A DNA stretch of 64,000 bases from CAVQKZ01 sp963837325 (GTDB taxonomy: Bacteria > Actinomycetota > Actinomycetes > Mycobacteriales > Jatrophihabitantaceae), in contig CAWIMV010000001.1 of NCBI GenBank assembly GCA_963837325.1, forward strand, positions 2,294,001-2,358,000, read 5' to 3'. Shown piece by piece: positions 42,223 through 50,721 of the stretch (its first letter is position 1; the number at the start of each line of letters is the position of its first letter). The position numbers were made by a program, and so were the translations under genes. The notes beneath the pieces were generated by a model that ran no database searches, was not told the DNA's origin, and worked only from the letters and a program-made list of their open reading frames with translations.

Positions 42223-43144
42223 GCGGGCAACCGTGACGGTCGAGGTGGAAGGGCGGCACCTGACGCTGTCCAATCTGGAGAAGGTGCTTTATCCCGCGAC
42301 GGGCTTCACCAAGGGCGAAGTGATCGACTACTACACCCGCATCGCACCCGTCCTGTTGCCACACCTCGCCGATCGACCCCTGACCGTGAAGCGCTACCCG
42401 AACGGGGTGGACGGGCAATTCTTCTTCGAGAAGAACGCCAGCCGCGGAACGCCGTCGTGGGTGCGCACGGTGACGCTGCCGGTGCCGGGCTCGACGATGA
42501 ACCGCGAGACGATCAACTACGTCGTCGTCGAGGAGCTGGCGACGCTGGTGTGGCTGGCCAATCTGGCCGCCCTGGAGTTGCACGTCCCGCAATGGCAGGT
42601 GCCGCGGCGGGCCCGCAAGCCGCGTACCGACCTGGTGGTGTTCGACCTGGATCCAGGTGCCCCCGCCACGATCAAGGAATGCTGCGAGGTCGCGCTGGCG
42701 CTACGGGAGCTGTTGGTCGCCGACGGGCTCACGCCGGTCGCCAAGACGTCGGGGTCGAAGGGGATGCAGGTCAGCGCTGCGGTGTCCGTCGACGACCCGG
42801 AAATGCCGTCCCAGTACGCCCACGCGATCGCCGAGCACCTCGAGGCCGAGCGCCCCGACCTGATCGTCTCGCGGATGACCAAGTCATTGCGGCCGGGCAA
42901 GGTCTTCGTCGACTGGAGCCAGAACAATCCGGCCAAGACGACGGTCGCGCCCTATTCGCTGCGGGCCCGCGACGAACCCACCGTCTCCACTCCCCTGAGT
43001 TGGGACGAGGTCGTGCCCGGCTCGGAACCCCGGTTCACCGCCACGGACGTGTTGGACCGGGTGACCGAGCACGGCGACCTGTTCGCCGCGGCCCTGGACA
43101 AAGCCGCCCGAGCCCGCATCACTCCGACATTGGCTACTCGTTAG
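42215..43144 (+). CDS. LigD-type DNA polymerase/primase domain protein
   Basis: A 309-residue archaeo-eukaryotic-primase-type polymerase equal to the LigD polymerase domain, which fills gaps at broken ends and can add ribonucleotides. The catalytic Asp pair is visible in VVFDLDPGA (Asp144, Asp146), with ELHVP before it, the KTSGSKGMQV motif near residues 177-186, and FVDWSQNN near 233 carrying the third acidic residue. The ATG overlaps the ligase gene by 8 bp. Together with ku and the ligase it makes a two-polypeptide version of LigD, without the 3'-phosphoesterase domain. Confidence 0.93.
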   Translation: MAKRATVTVEVEGRHLTLSNLEKVLYPATGFTKGEVIDYYTRIAPVLLPHLADRPLTVKRYPNGVDGQFFFEKNASRGTPSWVRTVTLPVPGSTMNRETINYVVVEELATLVWLANLAALELHVPQWQVPRRARKPRTDLVVFDLDPGAPATIKECCEVALALRELLVADGLTPVAKTSGSKGMQVSAAVSVDDPEMPSQYAHAIAEHLEAERPDLIVSRMTKSLRPGKVFVDWSQNNPAKTTVAPYSLRARDEPTVSTPLSWDEVVPGSEPRFTATDVLDRVTEHGDLFAAALDKAARARITPTLATR

Positions 43145-43199
43145 TAGACTTCGCTGGTTGCTGACCTGCCGTCGCCACACCGGATCCGGAGAGGACGCG

Positions 43200-43850
43200 A
43201 TGTCCAGCGCTGCCGATGCCGGTTCGACCGACCTGGCCCGCGGTGCCCGGCTGCCACGCTCAGCCCGGCGCAAACAGCTGCTTGCCGCGGCCCAGCAGGT
43301 CTTCGTCGCCAACGGCTACCACGCCGCGGCAATGGACGACATCGCCGAGCGCGCCGGGGTCTCCAAGCCGGTGCTCTACCAGCACTTCCCGGGCAAGCTC
43401 GAGCTGTACCTCGCTCTGCTCGACACCCAGGCCGAGATGCTGCGCACGGCGGTCACCAGCGCACTGGCCGAGACCGACGACAACCGCGAACGCATCCACG
43501 GCGTGCTGACCGCCTACTTCGATTTCGTCGGCCGCAGCGACGAGGACGGTGCGTTCCGGCTCATCTTCGAGACCGACCTGGGCAATGAGCCGGCGGTGCG
43601 CGAACGGGTTGAGGCCGTCACCCAGAAGACGATGGAAGCCGTTGCTGACACCGTGGCGGGCGACACCGGTCTGGACCGGGCCCGAGCCGAACTGCTCTCC
43701 ACCGCCCTCACCGGCGCGGCCCAGGTGGCGGCCCGGTGGTGGCTGGCCAGCGAGCGGCCGATCTCGCAGGGTGACGCGGTGCGGCTGCTGGAGTCGCTGC
43801 TGTGGCGGGGTATCTCGAACTTTCCCCGGCAGGGCGAGCAACCGCACTAG
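43200..43850 (+). CDS. TetR-family transcriptional regulator
   Basis: A 216-residue TetR-type repressor. The helix-turn-helix lies at about residues 22-68 (RRKQLLAAAQQVFVANGYHAAAMDDIAERAGVSKPVLYQHFPGK, visible in order, as in the AcrR pattern). The C-terminal ligand domain contains EDGAFRLIFETD. It corresponds in position to Rv3208, a TetR regulator next to the DUF3107 gene. GGAGAGGACGCG precedes the ATG. No clear operator is visible upstream. The target genes are unknown; the DUF3107 gene 97 bp downstream is the obvious candidate. Confidence 0.9.
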   Translation: MSSAADAGSTDLARGARLPRSARRKQLLAAAQQVFVANGYHAAAMDDIAERAGVSKPVLYQHFPGKLELYLALLDTQAEMLRTAVTSALAETDDNRERIHGVLTAYFDFVGRSDEDGAFRLIFETDLGNEPAVRERVEAVTQKTMEAVADTVAGDTGLDRARAELLSTALTGAAQVAARWWLASERPISQGDAVRLLESLLWRGISNFPRQGEQPH

Positions 43851-43947
43851 CCCCCGTTCGCTGTGGGCGCAGCCGCTGCGCCGACCCGTGCCCGGGCCTG
43901 GACTACCGTGGGTGCCCAGAGCATCGCAACGACTGCAGGAGGACCGC

Positions 43948-44175
43948 GTGGAGGTCAAGATCGGCGTGCTGCACACGCCGCGCGAGATCGTCATCGAGAG
44001 CTCGCAAACCCCCGCCGAGGTCGAAGAGCTCGTCGAGGCCGCGCTCAAGAGCGTCGACGGTCAGCTGACGCTCGTCGACGAGCGGGGGCGCCGGGTGATC
44101 GTCCCGGCGAACCTCGTCGCGTACGTCGAGATCGCCCAGTCCGACGTGCGCCGCGTCGGCTTCGCTGCAGGCTGA
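43948..44175 (+). CDS. DUF3107 family protein
   Basis: A 75-residue protein of the DUF3107 family (mycobacterial TB9.4, Rv3208A). It shows VKIGVLHTPREIVIES, then a helix EVEELVEAALK, and ends with the conserved VAYVEIAQSDVRRVGF. The GTG start is preceded by GGAGGA at about 5 nt. It has no catalytic motif and appears to be a small alpha/beta protein. It follows the TetR gene, as in mycobacteria. The function is unknown despite broad conservation in the phylum. Confidence 0.92.
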   Translation: MEVKIGVLHTPREIVIESSQTPAEVEELVEAALKSVDGQLTLVDERGRRVIVPANLVAYVEIAQSDVRRVGFAAG

Positions 44176-44301
44176 CGCCGCGCCGCACCGCGCGACGGCA
44201 CCGGGCTAGGCGGCCACGCTTGCCGGTGCCGATCCATGCCGTCCGGGCGCGCCTGGTCGGATGATTTCGCACCGGAACACAACGGATCGCCCCTCGACAC
44301 G

Positions 44302-44321
44302 AGTCATCTCTAGTGATGACT
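44302..44321. promoter_or_regulatory. Inverted repeat over the sigma-factor start
   Basis: AGTCATC (44302-44308), a 6-nt loop, then GATGACT (44315-44321) form a perfect 7-bp dyad containing the ATG at 44316. In RNA this hairpin would sequester the start codon; in DNA it could be an operator. The length is modest and chance is possible. Confidence 0.3.
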
Positions 44322-44822
44322 GATTACGAGGCGTTCGCGAAGGAACAGTTGCCCCGCCTGGTGCGGTACGCGGTGATGTTGACCGGGGACCGCGAGCTGG
44401 CGGCGGATCTGGTCCAAGACGTGCTGGTGAAGGTGTACCGGCAGTGGCCGCGGGTCCGCAGCGCGGATCGGCCGGACCGGTACGCGATGCGGATGGTGAC
44501 CAATCAGTTTCTCTCTTGGCGGCGTAGCTGGGGCGTACGCAACATCGTCGCGATGGACGAACTGCCCGAACGCGGCCGTGGTGACGGCTTCGAAGCGACC
44601 CACGCCGTCCGCGACGTCGTGTGGCGCCGGCTCGCCAAGCTGCCGAAGCGGCAGCGCGCGGTGCTGGTGCTGCGCTACTACGAGCGGCTCACCGACGTCG
44701 AGATCGCCGGGGTGCTGGGGTGCACGGCCAGCACCGTGCGGGGGTACGCGCACCGCGCGATAGCGAGCCTGCGAGATGACCTGGATGCCGAACTGATGGC
44801 TGAAACTGAGGAGATCACATGA
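44316..44822 (+). CDS. ECF sigma factor, SigE family
   Basis: A 168-residue group 4 (ECF) sigma factor. The region 2 helix pair covers about residues 10-75 (LPRLVRYAVMLTGDRELAADLVQDVLVKVY, in parts, with RPDRYAMRMVTN as the -10 recognition part). Region 4 lies at 100-155 with LPKRQRAVLVLRYYERLTDVEIAGVLGCTASTVRGYAHRA as the helix-turn-helix (in parts). GTG 44313 is one codon upstream of the chosen ATG. Its 3' end overlaps the next gene as ATGA. The SigE-type actinobacterial family usually lacks a classical anti-sigma zinc protein, and the coupled gene here is its likely partner. Confidence 0.92.
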   Translation: MTDYEAFAKEQLPRLVRYAVMLTGDRELAADLVQDVLVKVYRQWPRVRSADRPDRYAMRMVTNQFLSWRRSWGVRNIVAMDELPERGRGDGFEATHAVRDVVWRRLAKLPKRQRAVLVLRYYERLTDVEIAGVLGCTASTVRGYAHRAIASLRDDLDAELMAETEEIT

Positions 44823-45886
44823 ACATCGACACGCTGCTGCAAGACACCTTCGCCGCCCACGAGGAGCTCGCTCCAGCCAGCGACGACGTCCTGGCCGCGG
44901 CGCGCCAGCGCATCGCGCAGCGGCGAACCGGGCTGACCCGGCCACTGGCCATCGCCGCGAGTGTGCTCGTGGTGGCAGCCACCGCCACCGGCGCCGCCGT
45001 CGCCTTGAACCATGACTCCCGGTCCGGCCAATCGAATCAGCCGGCCGCGGGCAGCCCCCATCTGCCGACCGCGGGCCACCCATCGGCGCACGGCATCGCG
45101 CCACTTACGATGCCGTACGACCTCGGTTGGCTGCCTGAGGGCTCGGTGACCTACCTCGCGCGCCGGATCAACGTGGGCGCGGTGCGCCAGACCAGTCCAC
45201 CCTCCTTCGGAGGGGAATACCTGCTCACGGTGACGACTGCCGCAGCGACCATCGACATCGACACCCAGCAAATGCCCGGTGACCTTGCCGGTGTCCAGTT
45301 CAAGTCCGGCCCGGGCGTCCCGGTCACCATCGACGGCCGCGACGGTATCGAGAGTTCGAACTCCGGCGGACCTGGCGGCTACGAGGTCTATTTCCACGAC
45401 GCCGACGGCGGGTTGATGTACGTCAACGCCGGACCACACACCGTCGGCAAGCTGTCGGCGGCCGAACTCACAGCGATCGGCCGGCGCGTTGCGCAGAGTG
45501 TGCGGTTTCCGGGCAGTGCCCAAGTCCGGCCGAGCTTCGGCGTCGGCTACGTCCCCACGGGTCTTCGAGTGCGCGCCTTCGATGTCGAATCCGGGCAGAG
45601 CGAGCTACCGACCTCGACCGGCTCGAGCGGACCAAGGACCTCCTACGACGTGGGCGACTCGACGCATTCGGACTCGGCGGTGAGTGTCGGCACCAACGCG
45701 GCGGGCCTGCCGTCGGGCACGCCCGGTCGCCCAGTGCAGGGACACCCGACCCGGTACGCCGACGACCATGGCTACCGCACGCTCCAGGTCCGCGATGCCG
45801 TGCCCGGGCAAGCGGTGGCGATCTCCGGCCGGCTGCCGCTCAGCGAGCTCTACAAGATCGCCGACGGCCTCGTCCTCCCGGAGTAA
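44819..45886 (+). CDS. Membrane-anchored protein coupled to the ECF sigma factor
   Basis: A 355-residue protein. Residues 1-38 are cytoplasmic and acidic/basic mixed (LLQDTFAAHEELAPASDDVLAAAR), a transmembrane helix lies at about 42-62 (LAIAASVLVVAATATGAAVAL), and the remaining 290 residues should be outside. The short N-terminal helical part with VLAAARQRIAQRR resembles the minimal sigma-binding tail of proteins coupled to SigE-family sigma factors. The C-terminal part has two similar sections around FGGEYLLTV and VGYVPTGLRV, but no domain is recognised. The ATGA overlap makes it a good anti-sigma candidate, by inference. Confidence 0.78.
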   Translation: MNIDTLLQDTFAAHEELAPASDDVLAAARQRIAQRRTGLTRPLAIAASVLVVAATATGAAVALNHDSRSGQSNQPAAGSPHLPTAGHPSAHGIAPLTMPYDLGWLPEGSVTYLARRINVGAVRQTSPPSFGGEYLLTVTTAAATIDIDTQQMPGDLAGVQFKSGPGVPVTIDGRDGIESSNSGGPGGYEVYFHDADGGLMYVNAGPHTVGKLSAAELTAIGRRVAQSVRFPGSAQVRPSFGVGYVPTGLRVRAFDVESGQSELPTSTGSSGPRTSYDVGDSTHSDSAVSVGTNAAGLPSGTPGRPVQGHPTRYADDHGYRTLQVRDAVPGQAVAISGRLPLSELYKIADGLVLPE

Positions 45887-45910
45887 CGTCCGTCCGGCCG
45901 CAATCACCTG

Positions 45911-45967
45911 GGCTTGGCCCCTGAGCCGGGCGACACGCCGTCGCAGCACCGGCTCAGGGGCCAAGCC
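45911..45967. terminator. 19-bp perfect inverted repeat, bidirectional terminator
   Basis: GGCTTGGCCCCTGAGCCGG (45911-45929) pairs perfectly with 45949-45967 across a 19-nt loop. It sits exactly between two convergent genes, 25 bp after one stop and 10 bp before the other, with no T-tract. The stem is long and GC-rich, which fits a shared actinobacterial terminator. Confidence 0.65.
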
Positions 45968-45976
45968 GGCGCGGGC

Positions 45977-46621
45977 TCAGCTGTTGAGGCCGAGGGCGCT
46001 CATGCGCTCTTCGTGCCGGTCGGTGATTCGGCCGATCAGCCCGGCCATCCCGCTCAGATCCCCGGTGCCACCGACGAGCAACATCATCAGCGCGTCGCGG
46101 TCGGCCAGCACATGTTGCGTCTGGCTGATCGCCTCGCCCACCAGGCGGCGAGCCCACAGCGCGAGCCGGCCGGCCACTGCCGGCTGCTCTGCCACCGCGG
46201 CGTGCACCTCGCGCACGGCGAATTCCGCCCGACCCGCGTCGGTGAGCACCTCGTGGATCAGTTCCCGTGTGGACGGATCGACGAACTCGGCCACCTCGCG
46301 GTAGAAGTCGCCGGCCATCCCGTCGCCGACGTAGGCCTTGACGACGCCTTCGAGCCACGTCGACGGTTCGGTGAGCGAGTGGTAAGTCTCCAGGGCCGGA
46401 ACGAAGGGCAGCATCGCCTCCTGCGGCGGCGCGCCGAGCTGATCCAAGCGTTCGGCCAGCCGCTGGTAGTGCCCGAGTTCGACCGCCGCCATGGCCGACA
46501 TCTCGGCCCGCCCGAGCAGTGTCGGCGCCATCCGGGCGTCGTCGGCCAGGCGGTCAAATGCGCACAACTCCCCGTACGCCAGCGCGCCGAGCAGGTCGAC
46601 GAGGGCGTCATCGGCGGGCAC
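45977..46621 (-). CDS. Ferritin-like fold protein (Rv3210c type)
   Basis: A 214-residue helical protein of a ferritin-like family. The visible pattern of metal ligands in a four-helix bundle is AYGELCAFDRLADDA (helix 1), AAVELGHYQRLAERL (helix 2, E-x-x-H), and HEVLTDAGRAEFAVREVH (helix 3), so a di-iron or similar site is possible. It corresponds to Rv3210c next to the rhlE gene. GTG 46621 begins right before the first helix; longer in-frame sequence upstream is not helical. The function is unknown; an oxidase or hydroxylase role is possible. It is convergent with the sigma-associated gene. Confidence 0.8.
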   Translation of the reverse strand: MPADDALVDLLGALAYGELCAFDRLADDARMAPTLLGRAEMSAMAAVELGHYQRLAERLDQLGAPPQEAMLPFVPALETYHSLTEPSTWLEGVVKAYVGDGMAGDFYREVAEFVDPSTRELIHEVLTDAGRAEFAVREVHAAVAEQPAVAGRLALWARRLVGEAISQTQHVLADRDALMMLLVGGTGDLSGMAGLIGRITDRHEERMSALGLNS

Positions 46622-46798
46622 CAGCGCAGGGTAGCGGGCCGGTGTGGGGCCAGCGACGGCTAGACTGTGATCACAAGAGCACCACGAATCTGCGCGTTGA
46701 CCGCGGGTCCACCCTGGCGCCTGCCTCATATTGAGCCGCAGGCATCGTTGTCACCAGAGCTCTAAGAGTCGGTCGACGCACCTGTACAGAGGACGTCC

Positions 46799-48481
46799 AT
46801 GACCGACAATTCCATATCTGAGCTGCCCGACGGGCCCAATCCCGAGGCCGAAGTAGCTCCGCTCGCGGCCCGCGCGCCGGTACGAGACGACAGCCCCGCC
46901 TTCGCCGACTTCGACGTCCGCCCCGAGATCGTCGCGGCCTTGGCCGACGTCGGCATCGTGCGCACGTTCGCCATCCAGGAGCTCACGCTGCCGATCGCGC
47001 TGGCCGGCAACGACCTCATCGGCCAGGCCCGAACCGGCACCGGCAAGACACTCGGTTTCGGCGTCCCGCTGCTGAACCGGCTCAACCTTCCTGGAGGCGC
47101 CGGCGCCGCTCCGCAAGCCCTTGTCATCGCACCCACCCGCGAGCTCGCGGTGCAGGTCTCGGGAGACATCGCCGCCGCCGGCAAGAAGCTCGGCGCCCGC
47201 GTGCTCACGATCTACGGCGGGCGGGCCTACGAGCCCCAGATCGACGCGCTGCGCGCGGGGATCGACGTGGTGGTCGGCACCCCCGGCCGGCTGCTCGATC
47301 TCGTGCAGCAGGGTCACCTCGTCCTGGGCGCGGTGCGCATCCTGGTCCTCGACGAGGCCGACGAGATGCTCGACCTCGGCTTTCTGCCGGACATCGAGAA
47401 GCTCATGGCCATGGTGCCCGACCAGCGCCAGACCATGCTGTTCTCGGCCACCATGCCCGGCCCGATCGTGGCGCTGGCGCGGACGTTCCTGAACCAGCCC
47501 ATCCAGATCCGGGCCGAGCACGGCACCGAGACGCCGCGCACCGACCACATCGACCAGTTCGCCTATCGCGCCCACGCGATGGACAAGACCGAGGTGCTCG
47601 CCCGCATTCTGCAAGCGCGCAACCGCGGGCTGACGCTGATCTTCACCCGCACCAAGCGGACGGCAGCCAAGGTGGTCGACAACCTCGTCGAACGCGGGTT
47701 CGCGGCCGCCGCCATGCACGGCGACCTCGGCCAGGGTGCCCGCGAGCAGGCGCTGCGTGCGTTCCGCTCAGGCAAGGTCGACGTGCTCGTGGCCACCGAC
47801 GTCGCGGCCCGGGGTTGGGACGTCGAGGGCATCACCCACGTCATCAACTACCAGGCGCCCGAAGACGAGATGACCTACGTGCACCGCATCGGGCGCACCG
47901 CTCGCGCGGGCGCCTCCGGCAACGCGATCACCCTGGTCGACTGGGACGACATCCCACGCTGGAAACTCATCTGCGACAAGCTCGGCCTGCCGTTCCACGA
48001 GCCGGTCGAGACGTACTCCACCTCTCCGCACCTCTACCTCGAGCTCGACATCCCGGACCAGGCCAGTTCGACCTTGCCTCGCGGGGACCGGACTCGCGCC
48101 GGCCTGGACGCCGAGGAGATCGAGGATCTCGGCGGCCGCGACGCCAGGCGGCCCGCGCCGGCGCGCTCGGCCGGGCGGCGCGAGAGCGGCCGGGCACCCG
48201 GCGGTAGCGCCAAGGGCAGCGGGGGCGGGTCGCGTCGCGGCAGCTCCAATGGAGCGCCGAGCGCCGAGCCGCGGCCCGCTCGTCTCACCACTGAGCGCAA
48301 CCGGCGGCGCACCCGGTCCGGCGCTCCGGTCGATGGGGCCGCCGACGCCGCCGACAGCCCCAGCCCAGCCGGCCGCGTCCGCGCCGCAGACGGCGAGTCC
48401 AGCCGGCCGCGGCGCCGGCGCCGGCGACCGAACGCGGCTTCGGCCTCGCCGAGCGGCGAGGCTGGCCCCGCCGCTGAGTGA
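46799..48481 (+). CDS. rhlE: DEAD-box ATP-dependent RNA helicase, RhlE type
   Basis: A 560-residue DEAD-box RNA helicase. The Q motif is around FAIQELTLPIAL, motif I is ARTGTGKT (residues 77-84), PTREL and TPGR follow, motif II is DEAD, motif III is SAT, and motif VI is HRIGRTARAG. The helicase core ends near residue 415, and a 140-residue tail rich in Arg, Ser and Gly follows, probably for RNA binding. It corresponds to Rv3211. A 177-bp leader separates it from the divergent ferritin-like gene; TAGACT at 46661-46666 could be a -10 element. It may act in ribosome assembly or RNA decay. Confidence 0.94.
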   Translation: MTDNSISELPDGPNPEAEVAPLAARAPVRDDSPAFADFDVRPEIVAALADVGIVRTFAIQELTLPIALAGNDLIGQARTGTGKTLGFGVPLLNRLNLPGGAGAAPQALVIAPTRELAVQVSGDIAAAGKKLGARVLTIYGGRAYEPQIDALRAGIDVVVGTPGRLLDLVQQGHLVLGAVRILVLDEADEMLDLGFLPDIEKLMAMVPDQRQTMLFSATMPGPIVALARTFLNQPIQIRAEHGTETPRTDHIDQFAYRAHAMDKTEVLARILQARNRGLTLIFTRTKRTAAKVVDNLVERGFAAAAMHGDLGQGAREQALRAFRSGKVDVLVATDVAARGWDVEGITHVINYQAPEDEMTYVHRIGRTARAGASGNAITLVDWDDIPRWKLICDKLGLPFHEPVETYSTSPHLYLELDIPDQASSTLPRGDRTRAGLDAEEIEDLGGRDARRPAPARSAGRRESGRAPGGSAKGSGGGSRRGSSNGAPSAEPRPARLTTERNRRRTRSGAPVDGAADAADSPSPAGRVRAADGESSRPRRRRRRPNAASASPSGEAGPAAE

Positions 48482-48510
48482 CGACCACGGCATAGGCAAG
48501 GATTGCGCGT

Positions 48511-49854
48511 GTGACGGTCGACAAAGCCGGGGCGGCCGAGCCCGGCCCGCGCGACTCCGGCGCCGTGCTCACCACCGACCCTGACCCGTCCCAGGCCGCC
48601 CTCGAGCGCTACCGGCAGCGCATGCGGCGCAGCCGGCGCCTCTACTTCGCGGTGATCGCCGTCGTGGTTCTCGCCGTCGGCAGCACGGTCGGAGTCGTCT
48701 GGTCGCGCGGCGAGGCCGCCCACACCACCCTGCGTATCGCGGCGCATCCGGCGCCTTCGGTCGCGCTGGGCACACCGGCGGCTGTGCTGAGCAAGGCCTG
48801 GCAGAGCGGCGACCGAACCGCGATCGGCACGCCCTACTGGGGCGGCACGGTGATCACGTACTCGCACGACAGCGTCCGGGGGCGCAACGGCTCGACCGGA
48901 GCGCTCACGTGGTCCTACACCCGCAGCGACCGGACCCTGTGCCAGGCGATCCAGGACCACGGGCTAACCGTCGCCGTGTACGAGCTGCACGGCAACTGCG
49001 ACGAGCTCACCGCGCTGGACTCGGCCACCGGCGCGCGTAAGTGGACGCGCACGCTCGACAAGGACCACCAGCCGCTCAACGGCCACCCGGCATACAGCCT
49101 GAACCAGTACGCCATCCTGCTGCGCGGCGCCCACGTCATCTACACGATCGATCCTTCGACCGGATTGGATCGCTGGGTCTACCAGCCCGCGGACTGCACC
49201 ATCAGCGGCGCGGTGATCGGGGTGCAAGGTGCGCTGATCAGTCAGAACTGTACGCGACCGAAGTGTGTCGGGCTCACCTTCTGCGGCAGCGGCCCGCAGT
49301 TGTTACTGCGCGACGCGAACGCCGGGCGCAGCGACGACCAAAAGCAAAAGGCCAACCCGGATCAGATCAAATGGAATCTGATCGGCACGACCGCGGTGCC
49401 GGCATCGGCCGACCAGCTGATCTCGGCCGTGGACCCGGTCAATCGCCGCCTTCTCGTGCTCGACGGGTCCAAGGGCAAGACGCTCGCGCGCCTCGAGCTG
49501 GAGCGAGCGGCTACGTCGAGCGGCGGCGTGGCCGCAACGACGACCGACCGCGCGGAACTGGTGTGGGTTGCGGGGACGACGTACGCCGTCGCCGTCAGCG
49601 GCTCCGGTCTGATCTGGTCTGCGCCTACCGCCGGTCCAGTGACCGCCACCCAGTCGACGGGCAAGGTGGTCAGCCCGCCGAAGTTGGCCTCGTCCTTGCT
49701 CGCTGCCCCGAGTGCCACTGGCATCGACCTGCTCGACCCGAGTTCCGGCAAGACCACGCGCACCCTGACCGGCCTGACCGCTCCCGTCGCCCGGGCCTAC
49801 CCGTTCGGCACCGGGTTCGTCGTCGCCGGCTCGTCGACGGCGGTGTACCGATGA
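48511..49854 (+). CDS. Membrane-anchored PQQ-like beta-propeller protein
   Basis: A 447-residue protein with a cytoplasmic tail, one transmembrane helix at about 44-66 (LYFAVIAVVVLAVGSTVGVVW) and an extracytoplasmic beta-propeller. Repeat units with an A-x-D-x-x-T/S-G-x-x-x-W pattern are visible: RGRNGSTGALTWSY, TALDSATGARKWTR and YTIDPSTGLDRWVY. No catalytic PQQ-enzyme residues are evident, so it is probably a binding or scaffold protein. It corresponds to Rv3212. GTG 48511 follows rhlE by 29 bp, and its end overlaps the hydrolase start as ATGA, so all three genes are probably one operon. Confidence 0.85.
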   Translation: MTVDKAGAAEPGPRDSGAVLTTDPDPSQAALERYRQRMRRSRRLYFAVIAVVVLAVGSTVGVVWSRGEAAHTTLRIAAHPAPSVALGTPAAVLSKAWQSGDRTAIGTPYWGGTVITYSHDSVRGRNGSTGALTWSYTRSDRTLCQAIQDHGLTVAVYELHGNCDELTALDSATGARKWTRTLDKDHQPLNGHPAYSLNQYAILLRGAHVIYTIDPSTGLDRWVYQPADCTISGAVIGVQGALISQNCTRPKCVGLTFCGSGPQLLLRDANAGRSDDQKQKANPDQIKWNLIGTTAVPASADQLISAVDPVNRRLLVLDGSKGKTLARLELERAATSSGGVAATTTDRAELVWVAGTTYAVAVSGSGLIWSAPTAGPVTATQSTGKVVSPPKLASSLLAAPSATGIDLLDPSSGKTTRTLTGLTAPVARAYPFGTGFVVAGSSTAVYR

Positions 49855-50717
49855 GCGCCGTAGGCCAGCTGCAGCGCGGCACGGCCCGCCGGCTGACGAT
49901 CGAAACGTCCGGGGGGCCGATCGCGGCCCTGCACGCCGGTCCGGGCGGCGCCCCGGCGGTGCTGCTGGTGCCGGGCTACACCGGCAGCAAGGAGGACTTC
50001 AGTCCGATCCTCGACCTACTTGCCGCCGCCGGATTCGCGGTCACTGCGATCGATCTGCCGGGCCAGTTCGAGTCGCCCGGGCCAAGTGAGCCGGCCGGCT
50101 ACACCCCGGACGCGCTGGCAGCCACCGTGCGCGAGATCGCCGCTGCGCTCGGTCCGAGCCCTCATCTGGTCGGGCATTCCTTCGGCGGGCTCGTCGCGCG
50201 TGCGGCTGTCATCGCCGATCCGTCGGCCTTCGTGGATCTGGTCTTGATGAGTTCCGGGCCGTCCGCCTTGGTGGGCGCGCGCCGGGCCCGCATCGAGTTG
50301 CTCGCGCCGGTCCTGGAAGCGGCCGGGCTGGCCGGGGTGTACGCCGCCATGCAGGCCGCCGAGGCCGCAGCACCGGACTACACGCCGCCGCCCGTGGAAC
50401 TGGCCCAGTTCCTCGAGCGGCGGTTCCTGACCGGTTCCCCGCTGATGCTGCAAGCCATGGCCGACGCACTGCGCAGCGAGCCGGACCGCGTGGCCGAACT
50501 GAGGCGAACCGGCATCCGCTGCCTGGTCGTGCACGGTGCCACCGACGACGCCTGGCTCCCGGCCGTCCAGGCCGAAATGGCCGGGCGATTAGGCGCGCAG
50601 TATTCGGTACTCGACGCCGCCGCGCACTCGCCGGCCGTGGAGGATCCCCTGGCAACCACCGAAGCACTCCTGCGCTTCTGGCTCGGCCCGGAAGACGTCG
50701 GCACCGTGGCATCCTGA
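49851..50717 (+). CDS. Alpha/beta hydrolase
   Basis: A 288-residue alpha/beta-hydrolase fold protein. The oxyanion-hole region is LLVPGYTGSKEDFSP, the nucleophile elbow is GHSFGG with Ser near residue 107, and the catalytic His is probably in LDAAAHSPAVEDP. The Asp is near LVVHGATDDAWLP. Such proteins are esterases, lipases or C-C hydrolases; the substrate is unknown. It is translationally coupled to the propeller gene by the ATGA overlap. The MpaB-like gene starts 4 bp after its stop, so coexpression is likely. Confidence 0.88.
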   Translation: MSAVGQLQRGTARRLTIETSGGPIAALHAGPGGAPAVLLVPGYTGSKEDFSPILDLLAAAGFAVTAIDLPGQFESPGPSEPAGYTPDALAATVREIAAALGPSPHLVGHSFGGLVARAAVIADPSAFVDLVLMSSGPSALVGARRARIELLAPVLEAAGLAGVYAAMQAAEAAAPDYTPPPVELAQFLERRFLTGSPLMLQAMADALRSEPDRVAELRRTGIRCLVVHGATDDAWLPAVQAEMAGRLGAQYSVLDAAAHSPAVEDPLATTEALLRFWLGPEDVGTVAS

Positions 50718-50721
50718 AGGT

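Noticed and set aside
44196..44231. Terminator after the DUF3107 gene
   Set aside because: A 9-bp perfect stem (44196-44204 with 44223-44231) has an 18-nt loop and no T-run; plausible but too weak to annotate.
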